This document shows, piece after piece, positions 55,142 to 64,000 of a stretch of DNA of 64,000 nucleotides. The notes under the pieces are model-generated. The model saw only the letters and a program-made list of their open reading frames with translations, was not told the origin of the DNA and did no database searches. The stretch lies in NCBI GenBank assembly GCA_016794925.1, contig JAEUIW010000003.1, forward strand, positions 62,001 to 126,000, given 5' to 3'. Source of the stretch: Phycisphaerae bacterium. Lineage in GTDB: Bacteria > Planctomycetota > Phycisphaerae > Phycisphaerales > UBA1924. Positions within the stretch are counted from its first letter, which is position 1; every line of letters starts with the position of its first letter. A program made the position numbers and the translations under genes.

Positions 55142-56332
55142 ATGTCAAGCCACGAGATCCCCCTCAGCCGCCCGGATGTGACGCAGGCGGAGATCGACCT
55201 GGTGGTGACCACGTTGCGTTCGGGGCGGTTGTCGATCGGTCCGGTGCTGGAGCAGTTCGAGCAGTCGGTCGCGGCGCGATGCGGGCGGACGTACGGGGTG
55301 GGGTGCTCGTCGGGCACGATGGGCCTGCACATGGCCCTGCTGGCGCTGGGGGTCGGGCCGGGCGACGAGGTCATCACGACGCCGTTCTCGTTCGTGGCCA
55401 GCGCCAACTGCATCCTCTACGTGGGGGCCAGACCGGTGTTCGTGGACATCGATCCGCGCACGCTGAACATGGATCCCGCCGGCCTGGAGCGGGCCATCAC
55501 GCCGCGCACGAAGGCCATCATCGCGGTGGAGACGTTCGGGAACCCGGCCCACATGGACGCGTACGAGTCGATCGCGGCGCGGCACGAGGTGGTGCTCGTC
55601 GAGGACTGCTGCGAGGCGCTGGGTTGCTCGTACAAGGGCCGGCCGGCGGGCTCGTTCGGTCGCATCGGGGTTTTCGGGTTCTATCCCAACAAGCAGATCA
55701 CGACCGGCGAGGGCGGGATGATCGTCACGGACGATCGGCACCTGGCGGAGCTGTGCCGCTCGCTGCGGAACCAGGGTCGGCCCCTGCCGGAGATGCTGCG
55801 CGATCCGGGTCACCCCGGCGCGGGTGTTTCTTCGGTGGGTTCCTGGCTCACGCACGAGCGTCTCGGGTTCAACTACCGCCTGAGCGAGATCAACGCGGCC
55901 CTGGGCCTCGGGCAGATGCGGCGCTTCGACCAGATCGTTGAGAAGCGGCAGCGTGTGGCCCGGATGTACATGGACCGCCTGCTGGACCACAAGGACCTGA
56001 TCCTGCCCACCATCGCGCCCGAGACGGTCATGTCGTGGTTCGTCTTCGTTGTGCGGCTGGCCACCAGCTACACGCGCGAGGAGCGTGACCGGATCATCCA
56101 GGGCATGCGTCGGCATGACGTGGGCTGCTCGGACTATTTCCCGTGCATCCACCTGCAGCCGTTCTACCGGGAGCGGTTCGGGCACGGGCCCTCCGATTAC
56201 CCGGTGGCCGAGAGCGTCAGCCACCGCACGCTCGCGCTGCCGTTCCACAACGACCTGACCGAGCGCGACATCGGGTACGTGGCCCAGACGCTGGACCTGA
56301 TGGTCGGCCGCGAGAATCTGAAGCGGTCGTGA
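55142..56332 (+). CDS. DegT/DnrJ/EryC1/StrS-family PLP aminotransferase
   Basis: A sugar aminotransferase of 396 residues that would transaminate a keto-sugar nucleotide. PLP-binding landmarks are SSGTMGLHMALLALG (57-71), the VVLVEDCCEALGCSYKG region with the PLP-pairing Asp, and the Schiff-base Lys184 in YPNKQITTGEGGM. FNYRLSEINAALGLGQMRRF, near residue 241, is also typical. No nucleotide-sugar epimerase or glycosyltransferase is adjacent, so the product is unknown; cell-surface polysaccharide is likely by family. Confidence 0.93.
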   Translation: MSSHEIPLSRPDVTQAEIDLVVTTLRSGRLSIGPVLEQFEQSVAARCGRTYGVGCSSGTMGLHMALLALGVGPGDEVITTPFSFVASANCILYVGARPVFVDIDPRTLNMDPAGLERAITPRTKAIIAVETFGNPAHMDAYESIAARHEVVLVEDCCEALGCSYKGRPAGSFGRIGVFGFYPNKQITTGEGGMIVTDDRHLAELCRSLRNQGRPLPEMLRDPGHPGAGVSSVGSWLTHERLGFNYRLSEINAALGLGQMRRFDQIVEKRQRVARMYMDRLLDHKDLILPTIAPETVMSWFVFVVRLATSYTREERDRIIQGMRRHDVGCSDYFPCIHLQPFYRERFGHGPSDYPVAESVSHRTLALPFHNDLTERDIGYVAQTLDLMVGRENLKRS

Positions 56333-56436
56333 CCCGTCGCGTCCGCGTTGGCCGGTCGCGGCGAGGTTGGCTTCCCGCGGGCACGCGGCCTAAGGTTCAG
56401 GCCCTCCGGCGAGCGCCGGGGTACGGAGACCGAACC

Positions 56437-56715
56437 ATGCCTCGCGTGTGCCCCCTGACCGGCAAGAAAACCAGCTTCGGCAAGCAGCGGACCTACCGCG
56501 GTCAGAAGATCGTCAAGGGCGGGTTCGGCCTCAAGCCCACGGGCATCACGCGCCGCATGTTCAAGCCCAACCTCCAGAAGATCAACGTCATCCTGGAAGG
56601 CAAGCCCGTCCGCGCGGCGGTCTCCACCAAGGCCATCCGGACCGGGATGGTGGTCAAGCCGCTGAAGCGGAAGTACGGCTACACGCGGGCCCGCAAGCAG
56701 GCCGGAACGGCCTGA
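56437..56715 (+). CDS. rpmB: Ribosomal protein bL28
   Basis: Large-subunit ribosomal protein of 92 residues, starting MPRVCPLTGKKTSFGKQR and ending with basic GYTRARKQAGTA. TGITRRMFKPNLQKINV is the conserved core. The usual partner rpmG is absent. A small GC-rich hairpin (CCGGCG with CGCCGG, 56406-56419) lies in its leader. Confidence 0.96.
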   Translation: MPRVCPLTGKKTSFGKQRTYRGQKIVKGGFGLKPTGITRRMFKPNLQKINVILEGKPVRAAVSTKAIRTGMVVKPLKRKYGYTRARKQAGTA

Positions 56716-56791
56716 TCGGTGCCCGGCTTCGCGCGGCCCCGGGTCGTGGCGCGCGTCCGCCCCGGCCGCGACATCGTGTAGAATCGACCGC

Positions 56792-57454
56792 ATGGACGTG
56801 CGGTGCGATCTCTGCGGGCAGCCGGCGACCGTCCGCGAGGTCACCATCAAGAACGGTGTGCAGGTCGAGAAGCACCTGTGCGAGGCGTGCGCGAAGAAGC
56901 AGGGCTTCGTCGTCCACAGTTCGCTGCCCCAGGTCATCACGCAGATCATCGCCGGGGCGCCGGACGCGGGCGCCGGGCCGGCCCAGGTCTGTGTCTCGTG
57001 CGGTGTCACGTTCGCGCAGTTCCGCCAGTCGGGACTGCTGGGGTGCCCGTCCTGCTACGAGGCGTTCGAGTCGCAACTGACGCCGCTGCTGGCGCGGGCC
57101 CAGGAGGGCGGGACGCACCACGTCGGCAAGATCCCCAAGCGTCTCTCGTCGCGCCCGCTCGGGGCGGGATCACCCGGCGGCGCGGCTATCGGCGGGGACG
57201 AGGACCGGCGTGCGCGGATCGATGCGCTCCGCAAGCAGCTCAGCGAGGCGATCCAGGCCGAGCAGTACGAGCGCGCCGCCAAGCTCCGCGACGAACTCCA
57301 GCGTCTGGGCGAGCGCCCGTCGGGCCGCGCGCCGGCGCTCACCAACGACCCGGCCCCCCCGCGCGGGGCCGACGTCGGTCGTCGCAAGGGGCCGGAAGCC
57401 GGCGGCTCGGGCCGGGGGGATGCCGAGAACGACGAGCCCGGAGCCCGCGCGTGA
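56792..57454 (+). CDS. mcsA: McsA, zinc-binding activator of protein arginine kinase
   Basis: A 220-residue protein with four CxxC motifs (CDLC at 5-8, CEAC, CVSC and CPSC near 84) that form two zinc sites, and a UVR motif (ARIDALRKQLSEAIQAEQYERAAKLRDEL, about 143-171) as in UvrB and ClpC. This is the McsA layout; McsA activates the kinase McsB. The Gly/Pro/Arg-rich tail (about 175-220) is not conserved. Its stop overlaps the McsB start by four bases (GTGA), confirming the pair. Confidence 0.9.
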   Translation: MDVRCDLCGQPATVREVTIKNGVQVEKHLCEACAKKQGFVVHSSLPQVITQIIAGAPDAGAGPAQVCVSCGVTFAQFRQSGLLGCPSCYEAFESQLTPLLARAQEGGTHHVGKIPKRLSSRPLGAGSPGGAAIGGDEDRRARIDALRKQLSEAIQAEQYERAAKLRDELQRLGERPSGRAPALTNDPAPPRGADVGRRKGPEAGGSGRGDAENDEPGARA

Positions 57455-58539
57455 ACCCCTCCCCCAACCCCCATCCCGAGTCGCTCTCCGGAGCGTCCAT
57501 CCGGGGCGGGGCCGATTGGCTCCGCGGCAAGGGCGCGCACGGCGACGTGGTGATCTCCTCGCGGGCCCGCCTGGCGCGGAACCTGACCGGGTACCCGTTC
57601 CTCTGCCGCGCCACCACCGAGCAGCGCCTGCGCGTGCTCGAGCGGGTGCGCGCCGCCGCGGCCGACGCGGAGCTCGCCGAACGGACCGCGTGGATGGACG
57701 TGCATCGGCTGGCGACGGTTGACCGCACGCTGCTGGTCGAGCGGCACCTGATCTCGAAGGAGCACGCCAAGGGAGAGGAGCCCCGGGCGGCGATCATCTC
57801 GCTGCCCGACGAGCGGGTGAGCGTGATGGTCAACGAGGAGGACCACCTGCGTGTGCAGGTGCTGCGTTCCGGGTTGGCCCTGGACGAGGCGTGGGCGCAG
57901 ATCGACGATCTGGACGACCGGCTCGAATCGCGACTGGACTACGCCTATTCCGCCCGCTTCGGCTACCTGACGGCGTGCCCGACCAACGTGGGCACCGGCC
58001 TGCGCATGAGCGTCATGCTCCACCTGCCCGGGCTCCGGCTTACCGGTGAAATGGAAAAAGTGAAGCGCGCCACCAAGGACATGTCCCTGGCGGTTCGGGG
58101 TTATTACGGCGAAGGGTCCGAGGCCACGGGTGATTTCTACCAGATCTCCAACCAGACCACACTGGGCAAGACCGAGAGCGTCATCCTGCACGAACTGGCA
58201 GCCGAGATCCTCCCGCAGGTCATCGAGTACGAGCGCACCGCGCGCCGGCTGCTGATCGAACGCCGACGCCGCCACCTGGAGGACCAGGTCTTCCGCGCCC
58301 TGGGCGTGCTGCGCTCGGCCCGCATGATCACGCCGGAGGAGACGCTGGGCCACCTCAGCATGGTCCGCTTGGGAGTCCTCACGGGCCTCATCGCCGACGT
58401 CGCCGAATCGACCGTCAACCAGCTCGTGATCCTGATCCAGCCCGCGCACCTGCAGCGTGTGCTCGGCCGGGAGTTGGACCAGCAGGAACGTCGGGAGGCC
58501 CGGGCCGACCTGCTCCGCCAGCGGCTGGGACCGTGCTGA
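57451..58539 (+). CDS. mcsB: McsB, protein arginine kinase
   Basis: ATP:guanido phosphotransferase-family kinase that phosphorylates arginine side chains and marks proteins for ClpCP degradation in Firmicutes. The 362-residue protein has ISSRARLARNLTGYPF near 31, the VMVNEEDHLRVQV region with the catalytic Glu and the guanidino-kinase signature CPTNVGTGLRMSVMLHLP near 173, then SEATGDFYQISNQTTLG in the second lobe. It uses a GTG start coupled to mcsA. Neither ctsR nor clpC is in the window. Chlamydiae, which are related to planctomycetes, also have McsA and McsB. Confidence 0.93.
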   Translation: MNPSPNPHPESLSGASIRGGADWLRGKGAHGDVVISSRARLARNLTGYPFLCRATTEQRLRVLERVRAAAADAELAERTAWMDVHRLATVDRTLLVERHLISKEHAKGEEPRAAIISLPDERVSVMVNEEDHLRVQVLRSGLALDEAWAQIDDLDDRLESRLDYAYSARFGYLTACPTNVGTGLRMSVMLHLPGLRLTGEMEKVKRATKDMSLAVRGYYGEGSEATGDFYQISNQTTLGKTESVILHELAAEILPQVIEYERTARRLLIERRRRHLEDQVFRALGVLRSARMITPEETLGHLSMVRLGVLTGLIADVAESTVNQLVILIQPAHLQRVLGRELDQQERREARADLLRQRLGPC

Positions 58540-58607
58540 GGTTCCCGGACGGGGCACCGCGGGCCGGGATCGAATAGACTCCGCGTACCCACCGTGGATA
58601 CCGCCGG

Positions 58608-59432
58608 ATGCCCCTGCTCTCGGTGATCGCACCCTTCGGTTTCAGCTTTGACCCAGCGCGGTTTCTCTCGGCGTACCACACCGTGGGTGTCCGCAGCGCT
58701 TCGTACTATCGAAACGAGTCGAATCAGCCGGCCCTGAAGGACGTGCTCGCCGCGGCCCGGGCCGCGGGCATGTCGTTCGATTCCATGCACGGCGTCTTCG
58801 GCTTCCACCTCGATCCGTGCTCGCCCGACCCCGAGCACCGGCGCCATTGCCTTCTGGTTTACGAGCGCGAGGGCCTGCTCGCCCGGGACCTGGGCGGCCC
58901 CGCCGTGGTCGTCCACCCCAGCGCCTGGAACCCGGACCGCAAGCTGATCCCGGCCCTGGAGGCCGAGACGCTCAGCGAACCCCGCTGGGCCCCGCTCGAC
59001 GACTTCATGCGCCGCCTTGCGGAGATCGGCCAGCGCCTCGGCGTGACCTACCTGATGGAAAATCAACCGCTCAACTGCCCCCTCGGGCACGACTGGGCAC
59101 GCCTGGCCGAGGCGGTGCGGGCCGTGGGTCACCCCCGCATCCGCGTCTGCCTGGACACCGGCCACGCGCACATGTGCGGCGACGTGGTCCGGGCCGTGCG
59201 CGACACCGCCGACGTGGTCGAGCTCTTCCACGTCCACGACAACAACGGCAGCATCGACGATCATCGCATGCCCGGCGAGGGCACCATCGACTGGCCCGCG
59301 TTCGCCCGCACGCTCGTCGAACTCAACATCAACGCCACCCGCATGGTCGAGGTCTTCTATGACGAGGCCCGCGTGGAGCGCCTGGCCCGGAAGGGGCTCA
59401 AGGACACGCTCAAGTCAGCCTGCGCCGTCTGA
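58608..59432 (+). CDS. Sugar phosphate isomerase/epimerase-like TIM-barrel protein
   Basis: A 274-residue xylose-isomerase-like (AP_endonuc_2) barrel. Candidate metal ligands are Glu in YLMENQPLN, the Asp and His in CLDTGHAHM, His in FHVHDNNG and Glu in RMVEVFYD. The family includes isomerases, epimerases and dehydratases of sugars and inositols as well as endonuclease IV; the spacing here is that of sugar enzymes. It follows mcsB by 68 bases on the same strand. Substrate unknown. Confidence 0.87.
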   Translation: MPLLSVIAPFGFSFDPARFLSAYHTVGVRSASYYRNESNQPALKDVLAAARAAGMSFDSMHGVFGFHLDPCSPDPEHRRHCLLVYEREGLLARDLGGPAVVVHPSAWNPDRKLIPALEAETLSEPRWAPLDDFMRRLAEIGQRLGVTYLMENQPLNCPLGHDWARLAEAVRAVGHPRIRVCLDTGHAHMCGDVVRAVRDTADVVELFHVHDNNGSIDDHRMPGEGTIDWPAFARTLVELNINATRMVEVFYDEARVERLARKGLKDTLKSACAV

Positions 59433-59528
59433 GCGGCGGCCCGATCATCGCACCGGAGCGGGTCGGAGGGGGTTCCGCGCCCCGCGCCGCGCGGGCTCCA
59501 ACTCGGCAGCGGATCCGGGAGCCCCGCG

Positions 59529-60527
59529 ATGAGCCCGGCCGTCGGGCCTCCCGCTGGCGGCGAGTTCAAGTGGCCGCCTCGCGCCGCCCCACCCGTCTCG
59601 GGTCCGGACGTTCCCCAGAGTGGCCTCGCGGCGACGCCTTCGGAGTTGCGGCGCGAGCGGGCCGCCGCACGACTCGGCCCCGCGTCGAGCCTTGATATCC
59701 CACATCCGGCCTCCTCACAAGCCGCATCATGGTGGCGCCACATCGAGAGGGTCTGGCTGGGCATGACCGCCGAACCGCTCGCGGAGCGGTTCCGGTCCGC
59801 GTCCTTCTGCCCCGATCCTGCCACCCTCGAACCGGCGCACGCCGCGTACTGCCCGCGCTGCGGCCAGAGCGTGGGGGACTTCGGCATCGATGCGTCGGGT
59901 TGCGCCGCGTGCCGCGCCCGCGCCGCGCGTTCCGTCCCCTGGTCGCGGGTCGTGCGGCTCGGTGCGTACGAACACGTGCTGCGCGAAGCGGTCCACGATC
60001 TCAAGTACACCGGTTTTCGGAGCGTGGGATCGGAACTGGGCCGGCTGCTGGGCGCGCGCCTTCTGGAAGCGATGGCGGAGCAACGCCCGCCATCCGGGCG
60101 ACGCATCGAGGTCGTTCCGGTGCCCACCAATATCTGGCGGCGCTTCCGCCGCGGCGTCGATCACCCGCTCGTGCTCGCCCGCGGCGTCGTCCGGGCCCTG
60201 CGCGCCGGGGGCATCAGCGCGAGCCTGCGTCCCGTGCTTCGCCGCGCCCGCGTCCCGACCCAGGTCTCGCTGAACCGCGCGGCCCGGTGGCGGAATGTCC
60301 GCGGCAGCATGTGGACGGCCCGCTGGTGCGTGGCTCCGGGTACCGGCGGCGCGGCACCGCTCGTGGTGCTCGTGGACGATGTGATGACAACCGGCGCGAC
60401 CATGCGCGAGGCCTGCCGCGCCCTCGCGACGAAGTGGGGAAACGAGGGGATCGAAAAAGGAAAATATCCCAATATTTGGGTGGTTGTGGCCGCGGTAACT
60501 CCGAACGACGGATCAGACCGAACGTAG
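59529..60527 (+). CDS. comF: ComF-family phosphoribosyltransferase-like protein
   Basis: A 332-residue protein with a zinc-finger-like CPRCG...CAAC pair (about 110-128) followed by the phosphoribosyltransferase fold: LKYTGFRSVGSELGRLLG, VPVPTNIWRRFRRGVDH and the PRPP loop LVVLVDDVMTTGATM near 288. ComF proteins act in DNA uptake for competence in some bacteria and are of unknown function in others. The first 78 residues are extra and low-complexity, so translation might begin at the ATG at 59763. Confidence 0.88.
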   Translation: MSPAVGPPAGGEFKWPPRAAPPVSGPDVPQSGLAATPSELRRERAAARLGPASSLDIPHPASSQAASWWRHIERVWLGMTAEPLAERFRSASFCPDPATLEPAHAAYCPRCGQSVGDFGIDASGCAACRARAARSVPWSRVVRLGAYEHVLREAVHDLKYTGFRSVGSELGRLLGARLLEAMAEQRPPSGRRIEVVPVPTNIWRRFRRGVDHPLVLARGVVRALRAGGISASLRPVLRRARVPTQVSLNRAARWRNVRGSMWTARWCVAPGTGGAAPLVVLVDDVMTTGATMREACRALATKWGNEGIEKGKYPNIWVVVAAVTPNDGSDRT

Positions 60528-60712
60528 AATGAAAATACACGGAGCCATCGCGTAAGCATCTGCAGACACTGGGTTTGCAATCGAGATACCGGGTGATTTC
60601 GGCCTTGGGTCGTGCTTGACGTGCGGGTCGCATCCGGTCGAGATCAGGAGCGGTCGCACGGGGGTGGTTAGTGGGCGGGTCGTGGAAAAGGCGGAACCAG
60701 CCGCATGATCGC

Positions 60713-60740
60713 TTGACAGGTCTTGGAGAGGGCCTATAGT
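60713..60740 (+). promoter_or_regulatory. Sigma70-type promoter of the 16S rRNA gene
   Basis: A perfect -35 hexamer TTGACA (60713-60718) and TATAGT (60735-60740) with a 16-base spacer lie about 390 bases before the 16S gene. This is the strongest promoter read in the window and agrees with high-level rRNA transcription. Transcription should start near 60747. Confidence 0.85.
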
Positions 60741-61131
60741 TCCCTCCCGCCAATCTCGGCGAGCAGCCGGGGTGGTGGCGCACCGTCTCATGGCGGTGCG
60801 AAAATTCTTTGAAAAGTGAACAGTTGGGACCCTACGAGAATGTACGGTCGGTGACCGGCGCACGCCGGAGCCTGCGCGAACGGGCTGTTTCACCGATTGC
60901 AAAAGTTTGTTCGGCCACACAGGGCTGATGCTCGGGGCCGTCGTGCGAAACCTCAGCCGCAAGGCCGGGGTCAAGCGGACCCGGGAACCGTTGCCAAAGC
61001 CAGGCGATGGGCGTCCGAGACGGGAGACCGTCAGAGGCGTAGACCGACTCAACCGAACGGTTGAGTTGCTAGGTCAAAGTTATTCTCTGGTATTTGATCC
61101 CTTGGTCGCAAGGCCCGGGGTCACCGGATAT
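60741..61131 (+). other. Leader of the 16S rRNA transcript
   Basis: About 390 bases of untranslated leader. TTCTTTGAAAA near 60805-60815 resembles the boxA antitermination element found in rRNA leaders. A nearly perfect palindrome, ACTCAACCG (61047-61055) and CGGTTGAGT (61058-61066), forms a hairpin with a two-base loop and may be a processing signal. No protein gene is evident, although the 173 bases before the promoter (60540-60712) also hold no recognised feature. Confidence 0.65.
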
Positions 61132-62622
<1,491 letters not shown>

Positions 62623-62750
62623 GATTCCTTAGACCGGACCTTCGGAGCGATCCGAAACCGGCCTGTCAGTACTCCTCTCGCCCGCGTCGCAAGACGCGGA
62701 TAGTCGGCCCGCAAGGGTCGGCAAAACTCCCAACTGTTTGCGATATACAC

Positions 62751-62791
62751 CCAACGCCCGTCGGCTCATACCCGGCGGGCGTTGGTGCTTT
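62751..62791 (+). terminator. Terminator of the 16S rRNA transcript
   Basis: A 14-pair stem, CCAACGCCCGTCGG (62751-62764) with CCGGCGGGCGTTGG (62772-62785), contains one U-G wobble and a seven-base loop and is followed by TGCTTTT. It lies 135 bases after the mature 3' end and shows that transcription stops before any 23S gene. Confidence 0.85.
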
Positions 62792-62985
62792 TGCGCGCCC
62801 GGCCGTGCCAATTCGCAGCGCGGCTTCAACACGTTGATAAGGTCCGTGCCTTGACTCGGGTGGGCCCCCTCAACTAGGCTGTCTCATTGCCGCCGCGATC
62901 TCAAGGAAAGCCGCTTGCAATTTTCTGCACCTTCCGGTGCCGGGTCCCATCCCTCCAGCGAAAGTCCAAGAGCGGAGCCAACCCC

Positions 62986-63384
62986 ATGCCAACACGCCCA
63001 CCCTTACGCCGCCGGTCGAAGCCGCAATCCGGGCTCGCGCTCGCCCTCGCGTCCGCAGATGCGGCGCTCCTGGCGCTCACCGATGAGCATAACCGAGAGC
63101 GGGACGAGGTCCGGGCCCAACGTGCCGAAGCCAGAACCGGCGTTGCTGAGCGCCGCGCCCTTCGCGACCGATTGTTGGAAGTTCTTGGCCTTACGAGAGT
63201 TAGCCTCGAACGCGACCATGGCCGCAGCGTTCGCGCCGCCGACCGTGCCGCCAACGCACGGGAATCCGCGGACCGGAAGGCTCTCGCACGCGCGGTCAAG
63301 CTCCGCAGCGCCGCACTCGTAGGCTTGGTGCGCGACACCGTTATGAGGGAAAACGCCAGCGAGGCAGAGAAAGGGGAGCCCTGA
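62986..63384 (+). CDS. Hypothetical coiled-coil protein
   Basis: A 132-residue, highly charged protein with no known family. After a basic start (MPTRPPLRRRSKPQSG) the rest is nearly all helix rich in Arg, Glu and Ala (HNRERDEVRAQRAEARTGVAE), typical of a coiled coil or a virion/structural protein. GGAG lies nine bases before the ATG. It is followed after two bases by another gene with a strong ribosome site, so they form a two-gene unit. The gap from the 16S terminator to this start holds nothing else recognised. Confidence 0.6.
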   Translation: MPTRPPLRRRSKPQSGLALALASADAALLALTDEHNRERDEVRAQRAEARTGVAERRALRDRLLEVLGLTRVSLERDHGRSVRAADRAANARESADRKALARAVKLRSAALVGLVRDTVMRENASEAEKGEP

Positions 63385-63386
63385 AC

Positions 63387-64000
63387 ATGCCAGTCAGTTT
63401 CGAGCCCATCGCCTCGCTGAGCCAGCTCCACCTGGTCGATGCGCACGGCGGCAGTTCCGCCGCCTCCTTCTCCGCCGACATCACGCAGGACCCCGCCTCG
63501 CCCGCGTTCAACAATTTCCGTTTCGCCTGCTCCGTCCGATCGGACAACGGCGGCTGGGACACCGGCCACATCAACTTCTCGACCCGCAGCGTCTTCGAAT
63601 TCGTTACGCCGCGTCGCTGCAGGCTCCGCGCCTTCGCTCATTTTCTCCCGTTGGGCACGTCGAGCGTTCGCGGCAACAAGCCTTGGGCTCCCATCATCGA
63701 TGGCCCGGGCATGGGTTCCTTCACGCTCACCGGCTTGGCCGTCCTCCTCGCGTATCCCGCCAAGTCCACATGGCAGGGGGGCAGCTTTCCACCGCCCCTC
63801 GTTGACAGCGGCTTGCAATCGCACGTCATCACCTCGAATGTCCGCCGGGGCACCAACGACGCCACCCGCACGCGCACCCGCGTCACCGCCCCGCAGATCC
63901 TCGAGCACAAAATCCTCCTCGAATCGCCGGTGGTCGTTCCCGCCCTCTCCGTCGTCCACATCGTTGCGCTGTGCGTGGTGGACTGTCTCTCCATCGGGGG
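63387..64000 (+). CDS. Hypothetical protein, cut by window end
   Basis: Open for 204 codons to the right edge without a stop. It starts at an ATG with GGGGAG nine bases upstream, two bases after the preceding stop. The sequence (MPVSFEPIASLSQLHLVDAH and on) is strand-rich, soluble and without a signal peptide or recognised motif; FRFACSVRSDN and HKILLESPVVVPALSVVHIV are typical stretches. Family not recognised. The close spacing to the coiled-coil gene suggests co-expression. Confidence 0.6.
   Translation, partial: MPVSFEPIASLSQLHLVDAHGGSSAASFSADITQDPASPAFNNFRFACSVRSDNGGWDTGHINFSTRSVFEFVTPRRCRLRAFAHFLPLGTSSVRGNKPWAPIIDGPGMGSFTLTGLAVLLAYPAKSTWQGGSFPPPLVDSGLQSHVITSNVRRGTNDATRTRTRVTAPQILEHKILLESPVVVPALSVVHIVALCVVDCLSIG

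Overview
The window reads as chromosomal DNA of a GC-rich planctomycete, probably of the class Phycisphaerae. Supporting signs are a 16S rRNA gene that stands alone with its own promoter and terminator instead of sitting in a 16S-23S-5S operon, a 16S sequence carrying the GGCTGC variant at the EUB338 site that the planctomycete probe EUB338-II also targets, an ECF sigma factor translationally coupled to a Ser/Thr kinase with TPR repeats, and a prepilin-type protein. An OprP-like porin and a KDO-8-phosphate synthase imply a Gram-negative-type outer membrane. No CRISPR array, prophage, insertion sequence or tRNA gene was recognised.

Layout. 1-3.7 kb: a two-component system (histidine kinase cut by the left edge, PhoB-type regulator) divergent from a phosphate-selective-type porin that ends in a strong terminator. 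3.8-9.3 kb: a minus-strand block with argS, a BtuF-type binding protein, an unrecognised BshC-like protein, a GT2 glycosyltransferase and a small membrane protein. 9.4-17.7 kb: a lipid-modification neighbourhood with two CFA-type methyltransferases, a DUF1295 reductase-like protein, a fatty-acid desaturase, a flavin amine oxidase and a DUF1365 protein, interrupted by a GGDEF response regulator and an Hpt protein. 17.8-26.1 kb: glmS, then carB followed by a NodU/CmcH-type carbamoyltransferase that would use the product of CarB.

26.2-33.4 kb is the most unusual part. Two loci each encode a secreted protein with a C-terminal membrane anchor together with a small peptide. The second also encodes a 10-cysteine exported peptide and a MauE-like redox membrane protein. 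Upstream of that cassette an (AC)11 repeat exactly fills the spacer between a consensus -35 box and a -10-like box, which is the layout of a phase-variable promoter. Between the two loci lie a zinc-ribbon membrane protein, a DNA glycosylase, a class I glutamine amidotransferase, a methyltransferase and a prepilin-like protein.

33.4-45.3 kb: a PfkB kinase, an OPT transporter, glnS, cutC, gltX, a ribbon-helix-helix regulator next to a tiny membrane peptide, kdsA and secreted unknowns. 45.4-53.2 kb: the sigma factor/kinase pair, rpmA, a GNAT protein and a divergent dnaA without recognisable DnaA boxes. 53.3-60.5 kb: a plus-strand run with a secreted helical protein, a DegT aminotransferase, rpmB, mcsA-mcsB (protein arginine phosphorylation), a sugar-phosphate isomerase-like protein and comF. 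60.5-64 kb: the solitary 16S gene followed by an unrecognised two-gene unit cut by the right edge.

Functions are inferred by reading motifs from the translated sequence without database searches. Start sites are chosen from Shine-Dalgarno matches, overlaps with neighbours and family length.
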